Of a stretch of 64,000 bases of DNA, positions 46,183 to 55,271 are shown piece by piece. The position numbers and the translations under genes are program-made. Position 1 is the stretch's first letter. Every line of letters starts with the position of its first letter. Source of the DNA: Cycloclasticus sp. (GTDB taxonomy: Bacteria > Pseudomonadota > Gammaproteobacteria > Methylococcales > Cycloclasticaceae); NCBI GenBank assembly GCA_002700385.1, contig PADC01000004.1, positions 62,001 to 126,000 on the forward strand. Direction: 5' to 3'. Under the pieces are notes generated by a model. It did not search any database. It saw only the letters and a program-made list of their open reading frames with translations, and was not told the origin of the DNA.

Positions 46183-47199
46183 TTAATTTAATTGATATTG
46201 GTAGACAGCATCGTCACTGCGGTTCATCTCGCCCGTGCCTATCAGATAATTTAAGTGGGCCATGGCTTCACCCGTTGCCAACGATAAATTAAATAAGCTA
46301 AGACGGGTACCATACAGCTCTTCGATCACCTCGAGACCTGATCGAGCATGTTGGCAAAAGACTCGTATTTGATCTAACGATTTAACGTGCCCCTCTGTAA
46401 GCGCTTTTGAACGTTCTTTAATGCCTTTAAAAACCCGGCCATGCGCTGGTAGCACCATCGTGTCTTGCGATAAGGTTGATAAGACTTCTAAACTGGCCAG
46501 GTAATCAGCCAACGGGTTGGCTTCCGTTTCATAAAAGTTAACACTCACATTAGGTGAGATATTGGCGAGTAATTGATCGCCTGAAATCAATAATTGACGT
46601 TGCTCATTATGTAAACAGATATGGCCAGGACTATGTCCGCTGAACTGGTATAAGTCCCATTGCTCATTATTAACCGAAATAAATTTACCACCAACTAAGC
46701 GTTGATAAGAAACAGGCGCTTCGGGTACGCCTGTAACGTAACCCCCTACTTTATCCCGCAATTTTCCCACCGCTTCTGCACCTAAACCAAAGCGCTCAAA
46801 ATACTCACTGCGAATGGCTTTTTGATGCGCTGAGTATTCTTGACACGCCATGTGTGTTGTTAGAAATTCAATCTGACTCATGTGCACAGGGGCTGTTGTT
46901 TTATGTGCCAACCATTGAGCCATTCCAACATGGTCTGGATGAAAGTGCGTAATCACTATCTTCTGAATCGGCTCATGATTGCAAAACTCTGACAATACTT
47001 TATTCCAAAGTAATACCGATTCTTCACTGTAAAAACCTGAATCAACAATAGTCCACCCCGCTCCATCACGTAATAACCAAAGATTGATATGGTCTAATGC
47101 ATACGGGATAGGCATCTTCAATAAGAAGATGCCCTCCTCAACCTTCATGGGTACACCAAATTCAGGTTTACTGGTCATTGGGAAGTTCAGAATACCCAT
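46183..47199 (-). CDS. MBL-fold metallohydrolase
   Basis: 338 residues. The zinc-binding motif ITHFHPDHVGMA (HxHxDH), a later His in SGHSPGHICLH, D in SGDQLLANI and the final His in VLPAHGRVF are all present. Glyoxalase-II-like; often a CoA-thioesterase-type function in catabolic operons, but substrate is open. Confidence 0.88.
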   Translation of the reverse strand: MGILNFPMTSKPEFGVPMKVEEGIFLLKMPIPYALDHINLWLLRDGAGWTIVDSGFYSEESVLLWNKVLSEFCNHEPIQKIVITHFHPDHVGMAQWLAHKTTAPVHMSQIEFLTTHMACQEYSAHQKAIRSEYFERFGLGAEAVGKLRDKVGGYVTGVPEAPVSYQRLVGGKFISVNNEQWDLYQFSGHSPGHICLHNEQRQLLISGDQLLANISPNVSVNFYETEANPLADYLASLEVLSTLSQDTMVLPAHGRVFKGIKERSKALTEGHVKSLDQIRVFCQHARSGLEVIEELYGTRLSLFNLSLATGEAMAHLNYLIGTGEMNRSDDAVYQYQLN

Positions 47200-47220
47200 G
47201 ATTCACATCACCCTCAGTTG

Positions 47221-48351
47221 CTAGAACTGACCGAAACGTTGTAAGTGGTAATCGCGATCTCCAAACAACGTATTCATCATGGTTAAGCGTTTAACATAAT
47301 GCGCCACGTCTAATTCATCGGTCACACCAATGCCACCATGTAATTGGGCGGCTTGCTCAGCAACGATGGCACGTGCATCACCTAAATAGACTTTTGCAGC
47401 AGAAACACTTTTTATTCGTTCTTCTGCCTCCCCATCAGCCACTTTAATGGCGGCAAGGTAAGACAATGAACGCATTTGTTCTTCTGTCATGAACATGTCA
47501 ACGCAACGGTGCTGAAGCACCTGAAAATTGCCAATGGGTTGATCAAACTGCTTACGCGTTTTAAGGTACTCAACCGTTTTTTCTCTCAGTTCCTTAACAA
47601 CACCGACTGCTTCAGCCGAAATAGCGGCGGCTGCAGCATCAATAACATATTCAATATCTGGGTAAGCTGAACCCAATTTCCCAACCACAGCCTTTTCATC
47701 CACCATGACGTTATCAAAACTTAATTCAGAGGCTCGCAAACCGTCAACCGTTTCATAATGTCGACAAGACAGGCCTTCTGCATCTTTATCCACAATGAAT
47801 AAAGTCAGCCCTTGCGGGGTTAGGTTATCTCCACTTGTTCTAGCTGAAACGATTATTTTATCGGCTGTTTCCGCATTAAAAACGACAGATTTTTCACCAG
47901 ACAAACAATACTGTTGACCCTTTTTCTCAGCCTTAAACTGAACATCTGTTAAGTTATAACGCGAATGACGCTCAACATAAGCAAAAGCCAATTTTAATTC
48001 ACCCGCGATTAACGCCGGCAATATGGCTTCTTTTTGTTCCTCATTACCTGCTCGCTGGACTAGTAGGCCACCCAGAACAACGGATGCCAAATAAGGTTCG
48101 ACGATAAGGCCTTTACCAATCGCTTCCATCACCACAATTAAACCGGTTTGGCCAAACCCAAAACCGCCATATTCCTCATCAAATGGCACACCCAACAAAC
48201 CCATTTCGGCAAAGTTTTGCCAATGATCTTCGCTGTAGCCAATACCTGTACGGCTTAGTGATTGACGCGTTTCAAAATCATATTCATTTTGTAAAAATTT
48301 ATGCAGAGAATCCTGCAACATCATCATTTCTTCAGTGAATTCTAAATTCAT
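47221..48351 (-). CDS. pimD: Acyl-CoA dehydrogenase, PimD-like small subunit
   Basis: 376 residues. NLEFTEEMMMLQDSLHKFL, GYSEDHWQNFAEMGLLGVPF, KLAFAYVERHSRYNLTDV, KTRKQFDQPIGNFQVLQHR and the ending LFGDRDYHLQRFGQF match the pimeloyl-CoA dehydrogenase small-subunit family. No EGT base motif. It should work as a heteromer with the adjacent large subunit to oxidise dicarboxylyl-CoA esters. Confidence 0.85.
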   Translation of the reverse strand: MNLEFTEEMMMLQDSLHKFLQNEYDFETRQSLSRTGIGYSEDHWQNFAEMGLLGVPFDEEYGGFGFGQTGLIVVMEAIGKGLIVEPYLASVVLGGLLVQRAGNEEQKEAILPALIAGELKLAFAYVERHSRYNLTDVQFKAEKKGQQYCLSGEKSVVFNAETADKIIVSARTSGDNLTPQGLTLFIVDKDAEGLSCRHYETVDGLRASELSFDNVMVDEKAVVGKLGSAYPDIEYVIDAAAAAISAEAVGVVKELREKTVEYLKTRKQFDQPIGNFQVLQHRCVDMFMTEEQMRSLSYLAAIKVADGEAEERIKSVSAAKVYLGDARAIVAEQAAQLHGGIGVTDELDVAHYVKRLTMMNTLFGDRDYHLQRFGQF

Positions 48352-48368
48352 CTAACCGCTCCTAATAC

Positions 48369-49568
48369 TTAAAGTCCAAGCACGGCTTTCGCCATGATGT
48401 TCTTTTGAATTTCATTTGAACCACCGTAGATGGACGATTTGCGCCAATCAAAATAATGTGGTGCCAACACAGAGGCCTCTTCAGGCCCAATCGGCTCTTC
48501 ATGCCACCCCTCTGTCATGGTTTCTTTGATATAAGGCAAACCAAAATAACCGACCGCTTCCATTAATAAAGCGGTGATCGCTTGTTGAACTTCGGTTCCT
48601 TTAATTTTCAAAAAAGATGATTCTGAACCCGGCGCTTCGCCCGCAGACAATTTAGACAACACACGCATGTTCGTCATTTCCAGCGCCATTAATTCAATTT
48701 CAACAGCTGATATTTTGGCTTTAAAATTCGCATCCTCAATGAGCGGTTTTCCGTTATTGCGTTCTTTTGAAGCGAGGTCTTTCAGCCGTTTAAGTTGCCT
48801 TTTAGATCGAGGTACCTGAGCTATATAAGTACGTTCGTGCATTAACAACGATTTAGCAATGGTCCAACCATCGCCTTCCTTTCCAACAAGGTTTTCGACA
48901 GGTACTTTTACATTTTCCAGGAAAACCTGATTAACCACATGCATGCCATCGACGGTGATAATCGGTGATGTTGAAACCCCGGGCGCTTTCATGTCGATGA
49001 GCAAAAAACTGATTCCTTTTTGTTTACGATCTTCTTGGCTGGTTCGTACAAGGGCAAACATCATGTCTGCATAATGACCGTGCGTCGTCCAGGTTTTAGA
49101 TCCATTAACAATGTAATGATCACTCTGTTTTTCAGCTTTTGTTTGCAAAGACGCTAAATCGGAGCCTGCATTAGGCTCAGAATACCCCTGACACCACCAA
49201 ACATCACTGTTTAAAATATCTCCAAGGTATTTTTCACGCTGCGCTTGAGTCCCATATTTCATTAACACCGGTGCCAACATCACAAGACCGAAAGCCACCG
49301 TTCTCAGACAATTTGCCGCACCACATTCTTCATCAAAGATATATTTTTGAACCGGCGTCCAACCGGGCCCACCATATTCAACAGGCCAACCGGGCGCAAC
49401 CCAACCGTCTTTATTGGCAAGAATTTTCTGCCAACGGACATAGTCATCTTTTTTAAGGGCAATGCCTTTCGCCACTTTTTCCTGTATATCTTTTGGGTAG
49501 TTTTCCTTAAGAAATTCTCGCACTTCCAATTGGAAGGCTTTTTCTTCAGGGCTATAATTCAAATCCAC
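48369..49568 (-). CDS. pimC: Acyl-CoA dehydrogenase, PimC-like large subunit
   Basis: 399 residues. YSEPNAGSDLASLQTKAEK, TTHGHYADMMFALVRTS and the ending YFDWRKSSIYGGSNEIQKNI match the PimC family. A Glu in LMHERTYIAQVPR lies where an alternative base is expected. It precedes the small-subunit gene by 17 bases. PimCD would oxidise the ring-opened pimeloyl-like CoA produced by BadI. Confidence 0.87.
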   Translation of the reverse strand: MDLNYSPEEKAFQLEVREFLKENYPKDIQEKVAKGIALKKDDYVRWQKILANKDGWVAPGWPVEYGGPGWTPVQKYIFDEECGAANCLRTVAFGLVMLAPVLMKYGTQAQREKYLGDILNSDVWWCQGYSEPNAGSDLASLQTKAEKQSDHYIVNGSKTWTTHGHYADMMFALVRTSQEDRKQKGISFLLIDMKAPGVSTSPIITVDGMHVVNQVFLENVKVPVENLVGKEGDGWTIAKSLLMHERTYIAQVPRSKRQLKRLKDLASKERNNGKPLIEDANFKAKISAVEIELMALEMTNMRVLSKLSAGEAPGSESSFLKIKGTEVQQAITALLMEAVGYFGLPYIKETMTEGWHEEPIGPEEASVLAPHYFDWRKSSIYGGSNEIQKNIMAKAVLGL

Positions 49569-49627
49569 GTATAACTCCTTATAACTTTAAATTAATCTTT
49601 AACGACGACCCATTGTCGTCAATCTGG

Positions 49628-50230
49628 CTATTTTTTAGCCACCATTTTAACCTTGAGAGACGGACGATTTTTTTCTTTTTCTGTTAATGGCTCATCTTTT
49701 TTATATGTTCTCTTACAGCGCTCAACCAACTCATGGTAACAACGGGTACCTGCTTTTTTAAATTGTATGTCTTGTGTCGATAATTCACGTATAACACGTG
49801 CAGGAACGCCAGCGACGAGACTGTTTTCTGGTACTTTTAAACCGGTTTTCACAAAAGCCATCGCGGCTACCGCGCTATTTTTACCAATAAACGATTCATC
49901 CATCACCACCGCATTCATGCCAATCAACACATTGGTCTCTAATTGAGCGCTATGCACCACTGCTCCGTGGCCGATATGTCCCCATGCTCCAACCATGGTT
50001 GGAATCCCTGTCATGCAATGAAGTGTGCAATTATCCTGAATATTTGACCCTTCACCGATGTCGATCGAGGACATATCACCTCGAAGTACAGCATTTGGAC
50101 CGATATAACAATTTGCACCAATCCTTACATCACCAATAACCACCGCGCTGGGGTCGACAAAAGCTGATGGGTGTATAACCGGTATAACGCCATCAATAGA
50201 ATACACTTGTGGTTGATTCAAGTGATTCAC
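49628..50230 (-). CDS. Gamma-carbonic-anhydrase-family hexapeptide protein (PaaY/CaiE-like)
   Basis: 200 residues with left-handed beta-helix hexapeptide repeats (VVIGDVRIGANCYIGPNAVL, NVLIGMNAVVMDES). His residues that bind metal in this family are present (HCMTGIP, HIGHGAVVHS). PaaY acts as a thioesterase in phenylacetate catabolism, so a CoA-recycling role is possible. It lies 2 bases after BadI. Confidence 0.85.
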   Translation of the reverse strand: MNHLNQPQVYSIDGVIPVIHPSAFVDPSAVVIGDVRIGANCYIGPNAVLRGDMSSIDIGEGSNIQDNCTLHCMTGIPTMVGAWGHIGHGAVVHSAQLETNVLIGMNAVVMDESFIGKNSAVAAMAFVKTGLKVPENSLVAGVPARVIRELSTQDIQFKKAGTRCYHELVERCKRTYKKDEPLTEKEKNRPSLKVKMVAKK

Positions 50231-50232
50231 CC

Positions 50233-51015
50233 TTATTGATTGAACTGACGAAAATCAGGTTTGCGCTTTTCATTGAAGGCCTTCACGCCTTCTTGCGATT
50301 CATCGGTATCGTAATAAAGTTGTAAAGTCTGTATACCCAATGATGAAATACCCCGAATATTTTCGGTATCTGCATTGAAAGAGCGTTTAGCTATGGCCAA
50401 TGCTGTTGGGCTTTTTTCCATAATTTCATCACACCATTGCTGCACTTCATCTGCCAACTGTTCATGCGGCACAACTTTATTAACCAAGCCCATCTCCAAG
50501 GCTTCTTGAGCAGAATATTTACGGCACATATACCACATCTCACGCGCCTTTTTTTCACCAACAACGCGAGCCAAATAAGCCGTTCCATGACCCGGATCAA
50601 CCGACCCCACCTTGGGACCGACTTGCCCAAATACAGCTTTTTCTGAGGCAATGGTCATATCACATATTGTGGCAAGAACATTTCCTCCACCAATGGCATA
50701 ACCTTGCACCATAGCAATAACCGGTTTTGGCGCATCTCGTAAAATAGTTTGTAATTCTTCTATCGGTAGACCGATCATTCCGCGCCCATCATATTGTCCT
50801 TCGTGAGCACTTTGGTCACCCCCTGTACAAAACGCTTTATCACCGGCACCGGCGAGTACAATAACACCAATGCTTTTATCCCAGGCGGCCTTGGTTAAGG
50901 CATGGATGAGTTCTTCGCACGTAATCCCTCTAAATGCGTTATAGACCTCTGGTCTATTGATAGTGACATAAGCCGCCCCGTTTTTTACGGTATAGGTAAT
51001 ATCTTGGTAATCCAT
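50233..51015 (-). CDS. badI: 2-ketocyclohexanecarboxyl-CoA hydrolase BadI
   Basis: 260 residues of the crotonase fold. It follows Rhodopseudomonas palustris BadI closely: AFRGITCEELIHAL, LAGAGDKAFCTGGDQSAHEG, YDGRGMIGLPIEELQTILRD, VQGYAIGGGNVLATICDMTI, FGQVGPKVGSVDPGHGTAYLA and YYDTDESQEGVKAFNEKRKP. BadI opens the ring of 2-ketocyclohexanecarboxyl-CoA by hydrolysis to pimelyl-CoA. It is the most specific marker of the pathway here. Confidence 0.92.
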   Translation of the reverse strand: MDYQDITYTVKNGAAYVTINRPEVYNAFRGITCEELIHALTKAAWDKSIGVIVLAGAGDKAFCTGGDQSAHEGQYDGRGMIGLPIEELQTILRDAPKPVIAMVQGYAIGGGNVLATICDMTIASEKAVFGQVGPKVGSVDPGHGTAYLARVVGEKKAREMWYMCRKYSAQEALEMGLVNKVVPHEQLADEVQQWCDEIMEKSPTALAIAKRSFNADTENIRGISSLGIQTLQLYYDTDESQEGVKAFNEKRKPDFRQFNQ

Positions 51016-51053
51016 GAGTTATCCTTATTTTTATGTTGTCTTGTTTGTGGTCA

Positions 51054-51845
51054 TCACCGTGATTTAAAAACAGGGTCACGCCGTTCACCAAAAGCCGTTA
51101 ACCCTTCTTTTACATCATCGCTATTGAGGCCTTTTACTGCTTCGTTGACTTCTAATTTAAGTGCTGTTTCTAACGGCAAATCCACACCGGAATATGCCAA
51201 ATCCTTCATCATCCCAAGACCATCAGCACTTTTTGATGCCAACAAGTGACAGTATTCAAGCGCTTTTTCACGTAAGTCATCTGAAGGCGTCAGGTAATTA
51301 ACCATTCCCCACTCCTGCGCCTCTATCGCCTTTAGGCGTCGCCCAGACATCATTAAGTCTAAAGCGCGTCGAAAGCCAATAATTCTTGGCAAACGCTGAC
51401 TCCCTCCCCAACCGGGAATAAGCCCATAGTTAGCATGCTGATCTCCGAACACTGCATCTTCAGCGGCAAAAACCAAATCACACCCCAGCGATATTTCTAA
51501 ACCACCTGCTAAACAAAAGCCCTGTACTGCCGCAACAACCGGCAAGGATGTTTGTTCAAAACGTGTACAAGTCCTGTGCCCTAATTCAACAAAATTTTTT
51601 AATGACTTTTCATTATTGGCCGCAATTGTTAATTTCACTTCGTCTAAGTCTGCACCTGTACAAAAATGCGGGCCTTCTGAACATAATAAAATGGCGCGTA
51701 TTGAGGAGTTTTCCTCATGTTTTTGTAAGGCATCTTGTAACCCTTGATGAACAGCCATCGACAAGCAATTAAATTTATCGGCTCGATTGATAATGATTAA
51801 ACCAACGGCTCCTTCGGTTTTTGAAATAACAACGTGTTCTGACAT
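51054..51845 (-). CDS. Enoyl-CoA hydratase/isomerase family (possible cyclohexene-carboxyl-CoA hydratase)
   Basis: 263 residues of the crotonase fold. VVAAVQGFCLAGGLEISLGCDLVFAAE gives the oxyanion hole; FGDQHANYGLIPGWGGSQRLPRI follows. It lies between the AliB-like dehydrogenase and BadI, the place expected for the BadK-type hydratase, but that role is inferred from position. Confidence 0.85.
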   Translation of the reverse strand: MSEHVVISKTEGAVGLIIINRADKFNCLSMAVHQGLQDALQKHEENSSIRAILLCSEGPHFCTGADLDEVKLTIAANNEKSLKNFVELGHRTCTRFEQTSLPVVAAVQGFCLAGGLEISLGCDLVFAAEDAVFGDQHANYGLIPGWGGSQRLPRIIGFRRALDLMMSGRRLKAIEAQEWGMVNYLTPSDDLREKALEYCHLLASKSADGLGMMKDLAYSGVDLPLETALKLEVNEAVKGLNSDDVKEGLTAFGERRDPVFKSR

Positions 51846-51870
51846 TTTTTATCCTGTGATTATTGAAGAT

Positions 51871-53025
51871 TTAGTAAGGCACACCATCGCGACCCACTTT
51901 TTCACGCGCAATAATAATTTTCTGAATTTGCGAAGTCCCATCGCCTATCTGTAAGCCTAATACATCACGTAAGCGTTGTTGGATAGGGTAATCCTTGCTG
52001 TATCCGCCATGGCCATGTGCCAATAAACAATTATGAATAATCTCAAACGAAACTTTGGGGGCCCACCATTTACACATGGCCGCTTCAGCGGTATGAGGCT
52101 GTCCCTGATCTCTTAACCAGAGCGTCTTGTAACAAAGAAGTTTCGCTGCTTCTATATAGGTTTCTGCTTCTGCTAGAGGGAAACTCACGCCTTCAAATTT
52201 TGATATTTTTTTTCCAAAAGCTTCGCGTGTTGTCACTTGTTCCCAAGCTTCTTCAACTGATTTTTTTGCGGCGGCTAAACACTCAAGACCAATAAGAGCA
52301 CGGCTATAATCAAAACCTTGCATTACTTGAATAAAACCAAGACCCTCTTCACCCAGTATATTCTCTTCGGGTACCTCAACGTCATCAAAAAACAAGGAGC
52401 CACGTCCTACAACAGATTCGCCCAAATCATCAAAATGAGTTCGCTCTATTTTAGGATTGTCAAGCGGTACCAAAAAAGCGCTGACACCTTTCGCTTTTTC
52501 TTCCGTCGTGCCGGTTCTTGCAAAGACGACAGCTATGTCGGCTTGTGCTGCTGCAGATATCGATGTTTTTTCTCCATTAAGAACATAAACATCGCCTTTT
52601 TTTTCAGCTTTTAATTTTAAATTAGCCGCATCAGAGCCGGCGCTGGGTTCTGTTAATGCAATGGCACATAATGCCTCACCAGCGATGATCTTTGGAATCC
52701 ATTGGTTAGCTAAAGCGGGGGTCGCAAATTTTTCAATTATTCCTCCATTTAAACCGGCCAGTATCTGCACATAAGCGACATTAAAATCCGCACGTGCAAT
52801 TTCCTCCGTAATCAACCCCGCTGTTACATAGCCTAATTCAAGCCCACCATATTGCCCGGAAAGCTCAGCACCTATTAACCCTAAGCGACCCATTTCTTTA
52901 AGCATTTCCCGATCAAAAGCATGTTTATGATCGTTATTTTGGTATTCTGGAAGGAGCTTATTTTCTGCAAAACGACGAGCCGTTTCTTGTATTGCCACTT
53001 GCTCCTCAGACCAACTAAAATCCAC
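51871..53025 (-). CDS. aliB: AliB-like (cyclohexanecarboxyl-CoA-type) acyl-CoA dehydrogenase
   Basis: 384 residues from the GTG at 53025, which has AGGGAG at good distance. An upstream TTG (53061) adds 12 unlikely residues. ALTEPSAGSDAANLKLKAEK, GEKTSISAAAQADIAVVFAR, QGFDYSRALIGLECLAAAK and HGHGGYSKDYPIQQRLRDVL match the family annotated as cyclohexanecarboxyl-CoA dehydrogenase. At the base position the sequence is GDGTSQI: Asp (D362) instead of Glu. First gene of the long minus-strand array; a palindrome lies 48 bases upstream. Confidence 0.85.
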   Translation of the reverse strand: MDFSWSEEQVAIQETARRFAENKLLPEYQNNDHKHAFDREMLKEMGRLGLIGAELSGQYGGLELGYVTAGLITEEIARADFNVAYVQILAGLNGGIIEKFATPALANQWIPKIIAGEALCAIALTEPSAGSDAANLKLKAEKKGDVYVLNGEKTSISAAAQADIAVVFARTGTTEEKAKGVSAFLVPLDNPKIERTHFDDLGESVVGRGSLFFDDVEVPEENILGEEGLGFIQVMQGFDYSRALIGLECLAAAKKSVEEAWEQVTTREAFGKKISKFEGVSFPLAEAETYIEAAKLLCYKTLWLRDQGQPHTAEAAMCKWWAPKVSFEIIHNCLLAHGHGGYSKDYPIQQRLRDVLGLQIGDGTSQIQKIIIAREKVGRDGVPY

Positions 53026-53072
53026 CGCTTTCTCCCTTAATTTCTTTACAACAAAGTTCAACTAATAAAATA

Positions 53073-53086
53073 CTAACAAATGTTAG
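53073..53086. promoter_or_regulatory. Operator-like palindrome CTAACAAATGTTAG
   Basis: CTAACA and TGTTAG are exact reverse complements around two bases. It lies in the divergent region between the AliB-like gene (minus) and the MmgE/PrpD gene (plus), and matches the sites at 33393 and 58726. Confidence 0.6.
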
Positions 53087-53164
53087 ATTTTACAAGAAAA
53101 TTAAATCTATTTATGGTATTTTTCGAGTTTAAAATGAACATTTATATCACTGGATAGACTTAAA

Positions 53165-54553
53165 ATGACTGAACAACCCGACCTAACGATTTCATCTGAA
53201 CTCGCTCAATTTGCATACAATTTTGATTTAAATAATGTTCCCAACAGTGTTCAACAATACGCTCTACACCTTATATTGGACGCAACCGGCATTGCCTATG
53301 CAGCCAGCCAGTATGACTTTAGTAAAAAAGGGCTTGAAGCCTTGCGCTTATTCAATGAGCAAGGGGAACATATCGTCTTAGGAACCCGAGAAAAAATGAC
53401 TTACCGTGATGCTGCTCTGGCAAATGGCTTGCTTATTCACGGACTTGATTTTGATGATACGCATGTTGCTGGTGTTGTTCATATGACCTCTGCTGTATGG
53501 CCTTGTGTGTTAGCCGTTGCTGAAAAGTGCAACTCGACAGGTGAAGACATGCTGGCAGCCTATATTCTCGGTATGGAAGTGGGCGCACGGCTTGGTATGG
53601 TGGCAAAAGGTGCATTTCACCAGGTGGGTCATCACCCAACCGGTATTGCAGGCGCGTTTGCTTGCTCTCTTGTTGCGGCAAAATTAATGAAATTATCTGC
53701 ACAACAAATGACAATGGCTCAGGGAATTGCGCTGAGCATGGCCTCTGGGAATTTTGAGTTTTTAGAAGATGGCGCATGGACTAAACGCTATCACCCGGGG
53801 TGGGCAGCTGTTTCAGGCATCATGTCAGCCACATTCGCCAAAGCGGGTTATATCGGCCCCAACAAGCCTTATGAAGGGCGATTTGGTTTATATAAAAGCC
53901 ACTTAATAGGCCTTGAACCAGGCTGTGATTACAGTTTGGCGACGGCGGGTTTAAATGATGTTTGGGAAGTGATGAAGGTGGGCGTTAAACCTTATCCTTC
54001 TTGTCACTTCACACACGCAGTTATTGATGCGACATTAATCTTGACCCAAGAACACCAATTAACAGTCGACCAAATTGACAGTATTACTGCCCTTGTACCT
54101 GAGGAAGTCATCAAAACCGTCTGCGAACCGATTGAAAACAAGCAATCGCCAACCTGCGCTTATGAAGCACAATTTAGTGTCCCCTATTTAATCGCTGTTG
54201 CTTTGGCTCGTCACGATTTCTCGCTCGCTGACTTAGAACCGGAGCCTTTAGCCGACCCAGTTGTTGCCAATCTGGCAAAAAAAGTGAATTATGAAATAGA
54301 CCCGGATTCCGGATTCCCCACTTATTATTCAGGTGAGGTGCATATCAAGTTAACCGATGGTCGCCTGCTTAAACATCGGGAATACAAAAACAGAGGCTGC
54401 TTTGATAGGCCATTGAGCGCTGAAGACATCACAAATAAGTTTAACTTGAATTGCCAGTTAGCTGTTTCAGAAGAAGTGTCAGATAACATTAAAAAAGCTA
54501 TCCTGGGCCTTACATCCTTCTCAAGCGTGACAGAGCTGACCCGTCATTTATAA
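53165..54553 (+). CDS. MmgE/PrpD family protein
   Basis: 462 residues. The family signature is visible: LILDATGIAYAASQYDF, NGLLIHGLDFDDTHVAGVVHMTSAVWPCVLA and VGHHPTGIAGAFA. The family includes 2-methylcitrate dehydratase and cis-aconitate decarboxylase. The role here is unknown but could be hydration or dehydration of a tricarboxylate-like intermediate. Divergent from the AliB-like gene. Confidence 0.88.
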   Translation: MTEQPDLTISSELAQFAYNFDLNNVPNSVQQYALHLILDATGIAYAASQYDFSKKGLEALRLFNEQGEHIVLGTREKMTYRDAALANGLLIHGLDFDDTHVAGVVHMTSAVWPCVLAVAEKCNSTGEDMLAAYILGMEVGARLGMVAKGAFHQVGHHPTGIAGAFACSLVAAKLMKLSAQQMTMAQGIALSMASGNFEFLEDGAWTKRYHPGWAAVSGIMSATFAKAGYIGPNKPYEGRFGLYKSHLIGLEPGCDYSLATAGLNDVWEVMKVGVKPYPSCHFTHAVIDATLILTQEHQLTVDQIDSITALVPEEVIKTVCEPIENKQSPTCAYEAQFSVPYLIAVALARHDFSLADLEPEPLADPVVANLAKKVNYEIDPDSGFPTYYSGEVHIKLTDGRLLKHREYKNRGCFDRPLSAEDITNKFNLNCQLAVSEEVSDNIKKAILGLTSFSSVTELTRHL

Positions 54554-54567
54554 CAAATGATAAGAGA

Positions 54568-54607
54568 GTGAATAACGCCAGCATCTCCAGCGTTATTCAC
54601 TTTTATT
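54568..54607. terminator. Bidirectional terminator between MmgE/PrpD and TetR genes
   Basis: GTGAATAACGC (54568-54578) and GCGTTATTCAC (54590-54600) pair perfectly over 11 bases, with TTTTATTTT after. It stops both convergent genes. Confidence 0.85.
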
Positions 54608-55222
54608 TTACCTGGCCTTAATGCCATTCCAGAAAAAGCCGACTTGGATTTCGGCAATTTCATCTATCGTTTTCTCGCCAGGCGAATACCAGGCCAGCGT
54701 CCTGTTAAGCGAACCCAAGAGAGACAGCCTTAATATTTTTAAATCAACCGAGGCGTCAATATCCCCTCTTTTTTGAGCAGCAACCAACCATTTGCGCCAC
54801 ATGTTTTCATACTTATCTCGTATCCCACGGCCTTCTTCTTGAACAGCCGCCGGCATTTGACCGTAGTTACGAATACTGGTAGATGTATAGTCGCCTTTTT
54901 CTAACAATGCCGTTAAGTGGCCTTTTGCCGCCTCAATTAAAACTTCCTCTGTCGTACTGCCTTCTGGTAAGGCATTAACACGAGTAATCACCGTGTTAAT
55001 TATGTTTTCAAGGCCCAGTTTTAAAATTTCAAGCACCAATTGCTCTTTTGAATCAAAATGATAATAAAGACTTCCCGCCTTCATATCCAAAGCTGCTGCA
55101 ATATCTCTCAGCGCTGTCCCGTTGTAACCCTGACGGCTAAACAGTGCAGCAGCAGCATCTAATATTTTCTCGCGGGTGTTTTTTACTTTATTCCTAGGTT
55201 TTGTAACTTCTGATGTCGACAT
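54608..55222 (-). CDS. TetR/AcrR-family transcriptional regulator
   Basis: 204 residues. The HTH (about 15-60) reads REKILDAAAALFSRQGYNG, TALRDIAAALDMKAGSLYYHF and DSKEQLVLEIL. The rest is a helical ligand-binding domain. Together with the three palindromes at neighbouring transcription units it is the best candidate regulator of the catabolic genes. Acyl-CoA ligands are common for such regulators. Confidence 0.9.
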   Translation of the reverse strand: MSTSEVTKPRNKVKNTREKILDAAAALFSRQGYNGTALRDIAAALDMKAGSLYYHFDSKEQLVLEILKLGLENIINTVITRVNALPEGSTTEEVLIEAAKGHLTALLEKGDYTSTSIRNYGQMPAAVQEEGRGIRDKYENMWRKWLVAAQKRGDIDASVDLKILRLSLLGSLNRTLAWYSPGEKTIDEIAEIQVGFFWNGIKAR

Positions 55223-55271
55223 GATCCCTGCTTACATACTTATGACTAAAAACCCGTAAAGTATAGCACAA

